From an uncultured Oscillibacter sp. (GTDB lineage: Bacteria > Bacillota > Clostridia > Oscillospirales > Oscillospiraceae), in contig CAOJHG010000169.1 of assembly GCA_948435975.1 (NCBI GenBank), forward strand, positions 1 to 5,582: a stretch of 5,582 nt of DNA. Direction: 5' to 3'. Below the pieces are notes generated by a model. The model saw only the letters and a program-made list of their open reading frames with translations, was not told the DNA's origin and ran no database searches. Positions 1-5,534 of this stretch are shown one piece after another. Each line of letters begins with the position of its first letter. The first letter of the stretch is position 1. Position numbers and translations under genes: made by a program.

Positions 1-37
1 ATAAAAGCGGGAAATGAGCGTTTTGAGCTGTTTGCCG

Positions 38-175
38 TCAGCGAGATTTCTCTATCATCCCCAATCCGCTTTCGTGTTTCCAATGTATAAAGCCAGGATT
101 CAATTGGATGCTCTGCCTTCTTGAACAGGCCAAATACTCAAATTGTACGGAACACGAAAAGCCCATATAGTCCAT
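38..175 (-). CDS. Possible small ORF, 45 aa, unknown function
   Basis: An ATG at 175 reads leftward to a TGA at 40-38. It is preceded by a strong ribosome binding site (AAAGGAGGG, about 6 nt upstream) and, further up, by a perfect consensus promoter whose start point would fall near 207. The peptide begins MDYMGFSCSVQFEYLAC and is rich in aromatic residues, with two cysteines (8 and 17). It has no signal peptide, membrane segment or domain I recognise. A second minus-strand frame, after the TGA at 140-138, is also open for 45 codons to the window edge but has no good start codon, so the coding frame is not certain. Inverted repeats inside the ORF (69-81 with 149-161) fit a structured RNA or a leader equally well. 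The promoter and ribosome binding site are clear; translation is inferred. Confidence 0.35.
   Translation of the reverse strand: MDYMGFSCSVQFEYLACSRRQSIQLNPGFIHWKHESGLGMIEKSR
69..161 (-). repeat. Long-range inverted repeat in the leftward transcript
   Basis: AACACGAAA at 151-159 is an exact 9-bp reverse complement of TTTCGTGTT at 70-78. The pairing extends to about 12-13 bases per arm if a one-base bulge is allowed (69-81 with 149-161). The loop between the arms is about 67 nt and holds a smaller GCCT/AGGC hairpin near 115-130. Lying directly downstream of a consensus promoter, it could form the closing stem of a structured RNA. It may also be chance. Confidence 0.35.
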
Positions 176-193
176 GTCCGCCCTCCTTTCTTG

Positions 194-207
194 ACGGATA
201 ACCATCT
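194..207 (-). promoter_or_regulatory. Element AGATGGTTATCCGT at the leftward start site
   Basis: Read on the minus strand this 14-mer is AGATGGTTATCCGT. It begins 6 nt after the TATAAT box of the leftward promoter, so it covers about +1 to +14. The aldolase leader at 5516-5529 carries the same 14-mer with one change, at a similar distance from a -10-like box. A shared operator is the inference; there is no inverted-repeat symmetry to support a particular regulator. Confidence 0.35.
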
Positions 208-213
208 ATTGGA

Positions 214-242
214 ATTATAAACGGCTGTTTCTTTGCTGTCAA
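214..242 (-). promoter_or_regulatory. Perfect consensus SigA promoter, leftward
   Basis: On the minus strand TTGACA (242-237) is followed by 17 bp and then TATAAT (219-214). This matches the housekeeping consensus at all twelve positions with optimal spacing. Start of transcription would be near 207, just before the ribosome binding site of the possible small ORF. A second, weaker box pair lies upstream: ACGACA at 291-286, 18 bp, TATAAT at 267-262. The target may be the small ORF, an RNA, or a gene beyond the left edge. Confidence 0.85.
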
Positions 243-331
243 TATACGGTCAGGACTTCCTATTATATAATAATGCTTTGTGTGCTGTCGTATTAACAAT
301 AGAAGACCAGCAAAACGCCTGAATAAAAGTG

Positions 332-354
332 GATTTGACATTTTTCGTCAAATC
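332..354. promoter_or_regulatory. 8-bp inverted repeat over the -35 box, candidate operator
   Basis: GATTTGAC (332-339) and GTCAAATC (347-354) are perfect reverse complements separated by 7 bp. The left arm contains most of the -35 hexamer (335-340) and the right arm lies in the spacer, so a dimeric regulator bound here would block RNA polymerase. The regulator is not identified. The arms overlap the TTGACA consensus, which contributes part of the left half by itself. Confidence 0.5.
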
Positions 355-363
355 TGGTATGCT
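335..363 (+). promoter_or_regulatory. Promoter for the DUF4230 gene
   Basis: TTGACA (335-340), a 17-bp spacer and TATGCT (358-363), with an extended -10 TGG directly before the hexamer (355-357). Predicted start is near 370. The in-frame ATG at 329 lies upstream of this promoter, which argues for the GTG at 407 as the true start of the gene. Confidence 0.8.
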
Positions 364-406
364 GGGAACAGATTATTTTGCGGGTCTGGCGAAAGGGGGA
401 TTTCCA

Positions 407-1018
407 GTGAAAGAAGAGAAGGTGCGGCCATTCAAGACGGTGAAATACCTGCTGCTGGGTATTTTGCTGTGCATCGCAGTAGGGGCGGCGGGCTTCCTGG
501 CGGGACGGAAGGCCATGCGGGAGGAGCCAGCGCCGGAAATTTCCGCCGTGGTGCTGGAAAACCGCCTGTCTGAAGTCAGTGAGCTGGCCAGTATGCGCTA
601 TCACTACACGAACATGGCCCAGTTTGAGAGCCGCGACAGCTTTTATGGCGTGACCATCCCCTTTACCACGAAGCGCTTTATCCTGACCTATGATGGGGTT
701 ATTAAAGCCGGCGTGGACTTGAGCCGGACAGAGCTGGATATCTCTGGGATGGAGGTGACAGTAACACTTCCCGAGGCGGAAATCCTGTCCCATGAGCTGG
801 ACGAGAACAGTGTAGAGGTCTTCGATGAAAAGACCAGTATCTTCAATCCCTTCACCATAGAGGATTTTACCGCGTTTCAGGCGGAACAGAAAGCCGTCGT
901 GGAGGAAAAAGCCGTTCAAGGCGGCCTGTTGGAAGAGGCGGGGGAAAGCGCCCGGAATACAGTCCGGATGCTGCTGGAGCCCTTGCTGCCAGAGGGAGCC
1001 GTCCTCACGGTACAATGA
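407..1018 (+). CDS. DUF4230 family membrane-anchored protein
   Basis: A 203-residue protein that looks like the DUF4230 family, whose function is not known. Residues 1-14 are basic and charged (MKEEKVRPFK), followed by one hydrophobic segment at about 15-33, so it is probably tethered in the membrane with the bulk of the protein outside. The soluble part contains the family-like region FILTYDGVIKAGVDLS (91-106), a beta-rich segment with VTVTLPEAEILSHELDE (117-133) and a charged C-terminal helix (about 155-192). GTG at 407 is chosen because AAGGGGGA lies 6 nt upstream and the promoter at 335-363 excludes the ATG at 329. It has its own promoter, and 212 bp separate it from the binding-protein gene downstream. 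No strong terminator lies between them, so read-through is possible. The family call rests on recalled sequence pattern and is fairly secure; the role is unknown. Confidence 0.8.
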   Translation: MKEEKVRPFKTVKYLLLGILLCIAVGAAGFLAGRKAMREEPAPEISAVVLENRLSEVSELASMRYHYTNMAQFESRDSFYGVTIPFTTKRFILTYDGVIKAGVDLSRTELDISGMEVTVTLPEAEILSHELDENSVEVFDEKTSIFNPFTIEDFTAFQAEQKAVVEEKAVQGGLLEEAGESARNTVRMLLEPLLPEGAVLTVQ

Positions 1019-1092
1019 GGATTCCTGGTGTTCTGTGGTACGTTTCGGCAAAATTCGAACAATTTATGAATATTTGTAATTTTTTGTTACTT

Positions 1093-1125
1093 TTTTGCCT
1101 GCCTGTCTTTACAAGGCGGGCAAAA
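1093..1125. promoter_or_regulatory. 11-bp imperfect inverted repeat around the -35 box
   Basis: TTTTGCCTGCC (1093-1103) faces GGCGGGCAAAA (1115-1125), with one mismatch (a G-T wobble) and an 11-nt centre that contains most of the TTTACA -35 box. The right arm fills the spacer. Its position suits an operator. It is not a normal terminator because the T-run precedes the stem and the A-run follows it on both strands. Confidence 0.4.
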
Positions 1126-1136
1126 TTCTTTATAAT
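1108..1136 (+). promoter_or_regulatory. Promoter for the OppA-like lipoprotein gene
   Basis: TTTACA (1108-1113; 5 of 6 to consensus), 17-bp spacer, TATAAT (1131-1136). Start is expected near 1143, giving an untranslated leader of about 88 nt. It allows the binding protein to be expressed independently of the DUF4230 gene. Confidence 0.8.
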
Positions 1137-1165
1137 AGCAACGCGCAAGTGGAGACGGCCGTACA

Positions 1166-1180
1166 CAAAGGCGGCCTTTG
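1166..1180. promoter_or_regulatory. Palindrome CAAAGGC-G-GCCTTTG in the leader
   Basis: A perfect 7+7 bp palindrome around one central base, about 24 nt downstream of the predicted start and 50 nt before the ATG. As DNA it could bind a repressor that blocks elongation. As RNA it could form only a tight 6-bp hairpin with a 3-nt loop. I see no riboswitch or T-box signature in the leader. Confidence 0.35.
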
Positions 1181-1230
1181 CTGGCGGCACGACACGACAG
1201 GTCCCGCCATTGCATATTCTGGAGGTTCTG

Positions 1231-2877
1231 ATGAAAAATTTGAAGAAGCGGCTGGCACTGATGCTGGCAGCGCTGTGCTTATTCCTGCTGTCTGGATGCG
1301 CCGGGGCAGAAGAAGGGTTGTCCCTCTCTGTATCCGTGGGAGATACGCCGTCGTCACTGGACCCTATTTACGCCGAAGAAGCAGGGGACCAGACTATCCT
1401 GACCCACCTGTACGAAAACTTGATGCGGGTGACTGTAGACGCCTCCGGCCAGACCTCCGTTGTGAACGGCATGGCCAAGAGCGTGGTGCAGGAGGAAGAG
1501 ACGGTAGAGGGCGGTATTGAGGTGACGTACACATTCCGCCTCCGAAGCGCCCGGTGGTCTGATGGGCAGGCGGTCAAGGCCGGGGATTTCGTGTATGCCT
1601 GGCAGCGCCTCGCGGACCCGGACAGCAATTCCCCCTATGCTGGCCTGCTGTCTGTGGTCAAGGGGTATCAGGAGGCCCGGGCTGCGAAGGACATGAGCCT
1701 CCTACAGGTCAGCGCGAAAAATGACACGACCTTGGTGGTGGTGCTGGACGGGCGGCACGACTGGTTTCTGAACGAGGTATGCACCGCCCCCGCCGCCATG
1801 CCCTTACGGCAGGACATCGTTCAAAAGCTGAAGCTGGCGACGGGGAATTGGTGGTCCGCCCCAACGCTGCTGGTGACAAACGGGCCTTACTGCGCGGCGG
1901 AGTACGAGGACGGAGAATATATCCGGCTGGAGAAGAACGAGCGCTACTACAGCAGTCAATCCGGCCCCTATGATATCACGTTCCATTTCGCGGACCCGGA
2001 GGAGGCGGAATCCCTTTACGCATCCCGGACCATCGACGCCGCGGGACCGCTGCCGGAATCCCGCTTGGAGGAATTGACCACCGAAGAAAACTGGACCGCG
2101 CTGCCGGAGCTGAAAACCTATACAGTGGTGTTCAACTGTATGGAGGAGCCTTTTGCGAATGCGTCTCTGCGGGAGGCGATGAGCCTTGCCATTGACCGCA
2201 ATGCCTTGGCACAGGCAGCGGGGGTGTCGTCACGGGCGGCGGAAGGCGTGGTGCCCCCCGGCGTGCCGGAGAATGAAGAGGGAGACTTCCGCACCGTAGG
2301 CGGGCCGCTCCTGGACAACGACCCGGCGCTCTATGCGGAGAACTGCCGGCAAGCCCGTGAGATCCTGATTGAAGGCGGCTACGACAGCGGCGCGGATGTG
2401 GGCGAGCTGGAATTCCTGTATCTGGAAGAGGGGAACGGCGGAGAGGCGGCAAAGCTCCTGTGCCGGCAGTGGCAGGAGGTTTTGCAGATTCAGGTAACGC
2501 CCCGGGGAGTGACCGAACGGGAGCTGATGGGCGAGCTGCGAAGCGGAAACTATACTGTAGCGGGTATGCGGCTGGCCTCGGCGGTGAACGACGCGGAATG
2601 CTTCCTGGCGGACTGGACCTCCAAAAGCTATAACAACGTGGCCGGATATGAGAGCATCGCTTACGACACCCTCATGAGCATTATCGCCAGCGCCGCAGAT
2701 GGTACTGCCCGGATGGGGTGCCTCCATGATGCGGAAGAGCTGCTTTTGATGGAGCATGTCCTGGCCCCTATGTACACTAAGGGCGTCGTTTGGGAAATGC
2801 GGGAAACCTTGGCGGGCGCATTTCGGGACCCAAGAGGCTGGTTTTCCTTCTCCGGCGTGTATACCCGGACGGCGTGA
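1231..2877 (+). CDS. OppA-type peptide ABC transporter substrate-binding lipoprotein
   Basis: A 548-residue extracellular solute-binding protein of family 5 (SBP_bac_5), which captures oligopeptides or similar ligands for an ABC importer. ATG at 1231 follows GGAGG by 5 nt and starts a lipoprotein signal: K/R-rich head, hydrophobic core, then lipobox LSGC with the lipidated Cys at 23. Family landmarks in order: SLDPIYAEEAGDQ (42-54) and YENLM (61-65); WSDG (109-112) and DFVYAWQRLADP (119-130); TNGPY (216-220); a second-lobe stretch from FNCMEEPFANASLREAM to AIDRNAL (301-326); YDTLM (478-482) and AEELLLMEHVLAPMY (501-515). Length is typical of OppA (about 540). The same frame is open upstream to an ATG at 1015, but that stretch contains the promoter. 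No OppBCDF genes are in the window, so it may serve permeases encoded elsewhere. Ligand unknown; a sugar or metal-chelate ligand cannot be excluded. Confidence 0.93.
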   Translation: MKNLKKRLALMLAALCLFLLSGCAGAEEGLSLSVSVGDTPSSLDPIYAEEAGDQTILTHLYENLMRVTVDASGQTSVVNGMAKSVVQEEETVEGGIEVTYTFRLRSARWSDGQAVKAGDFVYAWQRLADPDSNSPYAGLLSVVKGYQEARAAKDMSLLQVSAKNDTTLVVVLDGRHDWFLNEVCTAPAAMPLRQDIVQKLKLATGNWWSAPTLLVTNGPYCAAEYEDGEYIRLEKNERYYSSQSGPYDITFHFADPEEAESLYASRTIDAAGPLPESRLEELTTEENWTALPELKTYTVVFNCMEEPFANASLREAMSLAIDRNALAQAAGVSSRAAEGVVPPGVPENEEGDFRTVGGPLLDNDPALYAENCRQAREILIEGGYDSGADVGELEFLYLEEGNGGEAAKLLCRQWQEVLQIQVTPRGVTERELMGELRSGNYTVAGMRLASAVNDAECFLADWTSKSYNNVAGYESIAYDTLMSIIASAADGTARMGCLHDAEELLLMEHVLAPMYTKGVVWEMRETLAGAFRDPRGWFSFSGVYTRTA

Positions 2878-2904
2878 GGCGGACAGCTTATCTGAAGCGC
2901 AGAG

Positions 2905-2944
2905 AAAAGGGCTTATCCGGCAGAGTGTTGGATAAGCCCTTTTT
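2905..2944. terminator. Bidirectional intrinsic terminator
   Basis: AAAAGGGCTTATCC (2905-2918) and its exact reverse complement (2930-2943) form a perfect 14-bp stem with an 11-nt loop. A T-run follows on the plus strand (2940-2944), and the A-tract of the left arm gives a T-run on the minus strand. It sits 27 bp after the binding-protein stop and 16 bp past the dehydratase stop, and so serves both convergent genes. Confidence 0.95.
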
Positions 2945-2960
2945 CCATGTAGAGATGAGA

Positions 2961-4124
2961 TTAGACGAAGTTGCACACGCGGGCAATGGACATTTCCGTA
3001 TAGCCCAGGGACTCGGCCTTAGTCTGCTTTCCGCAGGCGACCTCCTGGACCAGCTTCAGGAGCTCGCTGCCCAGCTCGTCCAGGCTCTTGGTCCCATAGA
3101 TGTAGGGAGAGGCATCCACGTCGATGTTGTCCACCATATTGGCGTAGGTGATGCGGTTGCCGGTGATCTTGATGACGGGGGCCAGGGGATTGCCGGTGGG
3201 AGTGCCCCGGCCGGTGGAGAAGACGATCACCTGTGCGCCGCCCGCTACCATGGCGGAGACCGAGGAGGTGTCATGACCCGGAGTGTCCATGATGACCAGG
3301 CCCTGCTTGGCTTCCACCTGCTTGGCGTAGTCATAAACGGCGTTGATGGGGGAATGGCCGCCCTTGTGGATGCAGCCCAGGGATTTCTCCTCCAGGCAGG
3401 TCAGGCCGCCCGCTTTATTGCCGGGGGAGGGATTGCCACGCCGGACCTCCTCGCCCACTAGCTGGAGCGCCTTCTCGTAACGGTGGACGATCTCGAAAAT
3501 ACGGTCCCGAATCTCCGGCGTAGCGGCGCGGCGGGCCAGGATGTGTTCCGCGCCGATGAATTCCGTGGTTTCAGAGAGGATGGAGGTGCCGCCCTCGGCC
3601 ACCAGAAGGTCACTGAGCTTGCCGATGAGGGGATTTGCCGCCAGGCCGCTGGTGGGGTCGGAGCCGCCGCATTCTGTGCCGAGAATCAGCTCGGACATGG
3701 GGAATTCCTCTTTCTGGAGCAGGGCAGCTTCGCTGACCATTTCCTTCGCGTAGCGGACGCCGGTTTCCACGGCCTTCAGGGTGCCGCCCACCTCTTGGAT
3801 GATGACTTGCTTGAGGGGCTTGTTGGTGCGCTCCTGGATGGCTTTGACTACCAGGTCCATCTGGCAGTTCTCGCAGCCCAGGGAGACGACGACGGTGCCA
3901 TATACGTTGGGGTTGGCCGCATAGCCCGCCATGACGTCCATAGTGAGCTGCTGGTCGGAAGCCACCTGTGCACAGCCCTGCTGGTTGTTGAAGGTGACGG
4001 CGCCCACTACCTGCTGGGCGATGATGCGGGTGGTGTCGGAAGCGCAGACGCTGGCAGGGAGAATCAGGACCTTGTTGCGGATGCCAACCCGGCCGTCGGG
4101 ACGCTTATAACCGTAAAAATTCAT
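2961..4124 (-). CDS. UxaA/GarD/SuyB-family dehydratase, large subunit
   Basis: A 387-residue catalytic subunit of the altronate/galactarate dehydratase superfamily, iron-dependent enzymes that remove water from sugar acids (SuyB members instead release sulfite from sulfolactate). Landmarks: GYKRPDGRVGIRN (5-17); QQGC with Cys51; GCENC (Cys84, Cys87); GTECGGSDPTSGL (149-161); ETTEFIGAEHIL (185-196); NPSPGNKAGG (231-240) with Cys243 and Cys251; DTPGHD (280-285); FSTGRGTPTGNPLAP (302-316). These match the large part of fused enzymes such as E. coli UxaA and GarD (roughly 500 aa), here split from the SAF domain. ATG at 4124 has GAAGGAGG 8 nt upstream, and only 18 nt separate it from the small-subunit stop, so the two are co-translated. 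The class is secure. The substrate (galactarate, altronate or sulfolactate) is not; the neighbouring aldolase favours a hexarate. Confidence 0.92.
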   Translation of the reverse strand: MNFYGYKRPDGRVGIRNKVLILPASVCASDTTRIIAQQVVGAVTFNNQQGCAQVASDQQLTMDVMAGYAANPNVYGTVVVSLGCENCQMDLVVKAIQERTNKPLKQVIIQEVGGTLKAVETGVRYAKEMVSEAALLQKEEFPMSELILGTECGGSDPTSGLAANPLIGKLSDLLVAEGGTSILSETTEFIGAEHILARRAATPEIRDRIFEIVHRYEKALQLVGEEVRRGNPSPGNKAGGLTCLEEKSLGCIHKGGHSPINAVYDYAKQVEAKQGLVIMDTPGHDTSSVSAMVAGGAQVIVFSTGRGTPTGNPLAPVIKITGNRITYANMVDNIDVDASPYIYGTKSLDELGSELLKLVQEVACGKQTKAESLGYTEMSIARVCNFV

Positions 4125-4142
4125 CGTTATTTCCTCCTTCGC

Positions 4143-4433
4143 TCACACCTTGTCTTCCAGGTGCTCCCGGTGCTCTTCCAGATTGTGGCAGTGGACGTGC
4201 TGGCCCTGCTTGATGTCGCAGGCGGCAAGGCCGATGTGCTCGCCGTACTTGCTGATGGGTGCGCCCTTGGGGATGTCGCAGGCGGCGATCTTGTGGTAAA
4301 TGGTAACGTCCTCCAGGGCGGTCAGGGCCTTTTCCTCGCCGTTGCAGGTGTAGGTCACGGTGTCGCCCTTGGAAATGGGCTCGATGGCGACAACTACATT
4401 GTCTTGGGGTTCGACGATCATCGCGTTCAGCAT
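4143..4433 (-). CDS. UxaA/GarD/SuyA-family dehydratase, small (SAF) subunit
   Basis: A 96-residue SAF-domain protein corresponding to the N-terminal domain of fused UxaA/GarD enzymes, which completes the active site of the large subunit. Visible signatures are HKIAACDIPKG (47-57), KYGEHIG (62-68), then DIKQGQHVHCHN (73-84), the usual histidine-rich end of this domain (UxaA has HVHAHN). No membrane or signal segment, so cytoplasmic. The ATG at 4433 lies 9 nt after AAAAGGAGA. It is the first gene of a two-gene operon with its own promoter. A substitute start at Met5 is possible but has poorer ribosome binding site spacing. Identification is confident as family; the substrate remains open, as for the large subunit. 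Confidence 0.9.
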   Translation of the reverse strand: MLNAMIVEPQDNVVVAIEPISKGDTVTYTCNGEEKALTALEDVTIYHKIAACDIPKGAPISKYGEHIGLAACDIKQGQHVHCHNLEEHREHLEDKV

Positions 4434-4523
4434 ATTTGGAATCTCCTTTTCTCAAGATTGGCTGATCGGGCGGGACGTGGAGGGCCTCGCCTTTGTGCGC
4501 TTCTCCTTAGAGAATCTAGGAAT

Positions 4524-4552
4524 ACTTTATCCGCTTTTGGCGCTTTTGTCAA
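4524..4552 (-). promoter_or_regulatory. Promoter for the split dehydratase operon
   Basis: On the minus strand TTGACA (4552-4547), 17 bp, TAAAGT (4529-4524; 4 of 6 to consensus). Start is expected near 4517, leaving an 84-nt leader. A short TTCTC/GAGAA dyad (4501-4514) sits immediately after the start. Together with the terminator upstream it makes the dehydratase operon a separate unit from the aldolase gene. Confidence 0.75.
4532..4548 (-). repeat. Tandem CAAAAGCG repeat inside the promoter spacer
   Basis: CAAAAGCG occurs at 4548-4541 and again at 4539-4532, a 9-bp period spanning the end of the -35 box and most of the spacer. Further copies of the core AAAAGCG lie at 5552-5546 (aldolase promoter spacer) and 5489-5483 (beside the aldolase ribosome binding site). 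Likely a regulator site shared by both units; the protein is unknown. Confidence 0.45.
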
Positions 4553-4616
4553 GGGGGGAGAATCTATGCGGCGGTCTTTGCGTGAGCGGCAAAAACTGCT
4601 TCAAATGGGCCGGCTC

Positions 4617-4659
4617 AAAAAAAGAGCATCCCCTCAGCGCACACACGCCGGGGGATGCT
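4617..4659 (-). terminator. Intrinsic terminator after the aldolase gene
   Basis: Read on the minus strand, AGCATCCCC (4659-4651) pairs perfectly with GGGGATGCT (4633-4625). The 17-nt loop contains a possible 3-bp inner stem. A C and then seven T residues (4623-4617) follow. It begins 16 nt after the aldolase stop and should stop most transcripts before the dehydratase genes. Confidence 0.9.
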
Positions 4660-4675
4660 GCTTGTTAAGAACCGG

Positions 4676-5467
4676 TTACTCAGCGAAGATGGCGACATCT
4701 TCCATAGCGGCGCGCATGAAGATGGCGGTGTCACAGGAGTAGCCCACGAACTTCACGCCCAAATCCCGCAGCTTCCGGGCGGTCTGGGGATTGTCGGAGA
4801 AGCAGCCGACCTTCACGCCCTTGGCCCCGGCCTTCTGCACAATCTCTTGGATATATTCCATGACCCGGGGATGCTCGATCTGACCAATGAGGCCCAGGGA
4901 GCTGGAGAGGTCATAGGGTCCCACGAAAAGCATGTCGATGCCGGGGACCTCCAGGATCTCATCCAGGTTGTCGAAGGCCTTCTTGCCCTCGGCCTGGAGA
5001 ATGACGACGGTATCCTGAGCCTGGGAGAAGTAGTCGCTGCCAGGGATTGCGCCGTAGCCCGCGGAACGGACGAAACGGCAGGTGCCGCGGGTGCCCAGGG
5101 GGGAGAACTTCGCGGCGGAAACAGCGGCCCTGGCCTGTTCGGCGGTGTCGATCTGGGGAATCAGCACACCGCCCGCGCCCACGTCCAGCGCACGGTCAAT
5201 CCAAATGTCGGTGCCCCGGGGGACGCGGACCAGGGGGAAGACGTTGGCCACATTGGCGGCGCGGATGAGGTTCTGGAGATTCTGGAAGGAGCCGGGACCA
5301 TGCTCCATATCCAGAAGGACGAAGTCATAGCCTGCGTAGCCGGCGGCTTCCACAAAGGCCGCGTCTCCAGTAATCATGAAGGGACCGAAGACGCCCTTGG
5401 GAGTTTCCAGCTTGGCGCGGAAAGCCTTGACACTTTCCATAGAGGGCATGGCGATTTCTTTTTTCAT
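4676..5467 (-). CDS. HpcH/HpaI-family class II aldolase (GarL-like)
   Basis: A 263-residue metal-dependent aldolase of the HpcH/HpaI family, which splits 2-keto-3-deoxy acids into pyruvate and an aldehyde. Relatives include GarL (5-keto-4-deoxyglucarate), RhmA (2-keto-3-deoxyrhamnonate) and HpaI. Seen in order: LLDMEHGP (51-58, general-base His56), VRVP (80-83, Arg81), DVGAGGVLIPQIDTAEQA (95-112), FSPLGTRG (121-128), QAEGKKAFDNLDEI (158-171, metal ligand Glu160), DMLFVGPYDLSSSLG (178-192, metal ligand Asp186). The key residues are all present and the length is usual (about 250-265). Start 5467 is chosen because AAAGGAGA lies 8 nt upstream. The longer frame to 5539 would start inside the predicted promoter. 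It is first in the leftward block, separated from the dehydratase genes by a terminator and a new promoter. The pathway with the dehydratase is inferred; the exact substrate is unknown. Confidence 0.92.
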   Translation of the reverse strand: MKKEIAMPSMESVKAFRAKLETPKGVFGPFMITGDAAFVEAAGYAGYDFVLLDMEHGPGSFQNLQNLIRAANVANVFPLVRVPRGTDIWIDRALDVGAGGVLIPQIDTAEQARAAVSAAKFSPLGTRGTCRFVRSAGYGAIPGSDYFSQAQDTVVILQAEGKKAFDNLDEILEVPGIDMLFVGPYDLSSSLGLIGQIEHPRVMEYIQEIVQKAGAKGVKVGCFSDNPQTARKLRDLGVKFVGYSCDTAIFMRAAMEDVAIFAE

Positions 5468-5515
5468 GCGTGTTTCTCCTTTCGCTTTTGGGAAGTGTTT
5501 TCTTTGGGGATAACC

Positions 5516-5529
5516 ACGAATAACCATCT
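5516..5529 (-). promoter_or_regulatory. Element AGATGGTTATTCGT in the aldolase leader
   Basis: This 14-mer matches 13 of 14 bases of the element at 194-207, at a similar distance after a -10-like box. A second GGTTAT follows exactly 10 bp on (5515-5510), so two sites would lie on the same face of the helix. It may be an operator read by a regulator shared with the orphan leftward promoter. Confidence 0.35.
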
Positions 5530-5534
5530 GAAAA

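Noticed and set aside
191..221. Plus-strand promoter TTGACG-19-TATAAA
   Set aside because: The spacer is too long, the boxes are imperfect, and a perfect promoter occupies the same DNA on the other strand.
293..1051. 252-codon open frame antisense to the DUF4230 gene
   Set aside because: It overlaps a gene with promoter, ribosome binding site and family motifs; its translation has no recognisable domain and no ribosome binding site. It is a by-product of GC-rich codon use.
1093..1125. Stem-loop considered as a terminator for the DUF4230 gene
   Set aside because: The T-run precedes rather than follows the stem on either strand, and the structure overlaps a good promoter.
1015..1230. N-terminal extension of the OppA-like protein to the ATG at 1015
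   Set aside because: The stretch contains the promoter and leader, while ATG 1231 has a well-spaced ribosome binding site and begins a textbook lipoprotein signal.
1143..1230. Riboswitch or T-box in the OppA-like leader
   Set aside because: No T-box AGGGTGGNACCGCG-like sequence, no recognised aptamer core and no leader terminator; 88 nt is also short for most classes.
2230..2976. 248-codon minus-strand open frame over the end of the OppA-like gene
   Set aside because: It runs through the bidirectional terminator and opposes a well-supported gene; no ribosome binding site or recognisable domain.
3483..4742. 419-codon plus-strand open frame across the dehydratase genes
   Set aside because: It lies antisense to two clearly recognised subunits, runs through the intergenic promoter and terminator, and gives a low-complexity Gly/Ala/Asp-rich product with no known domain.
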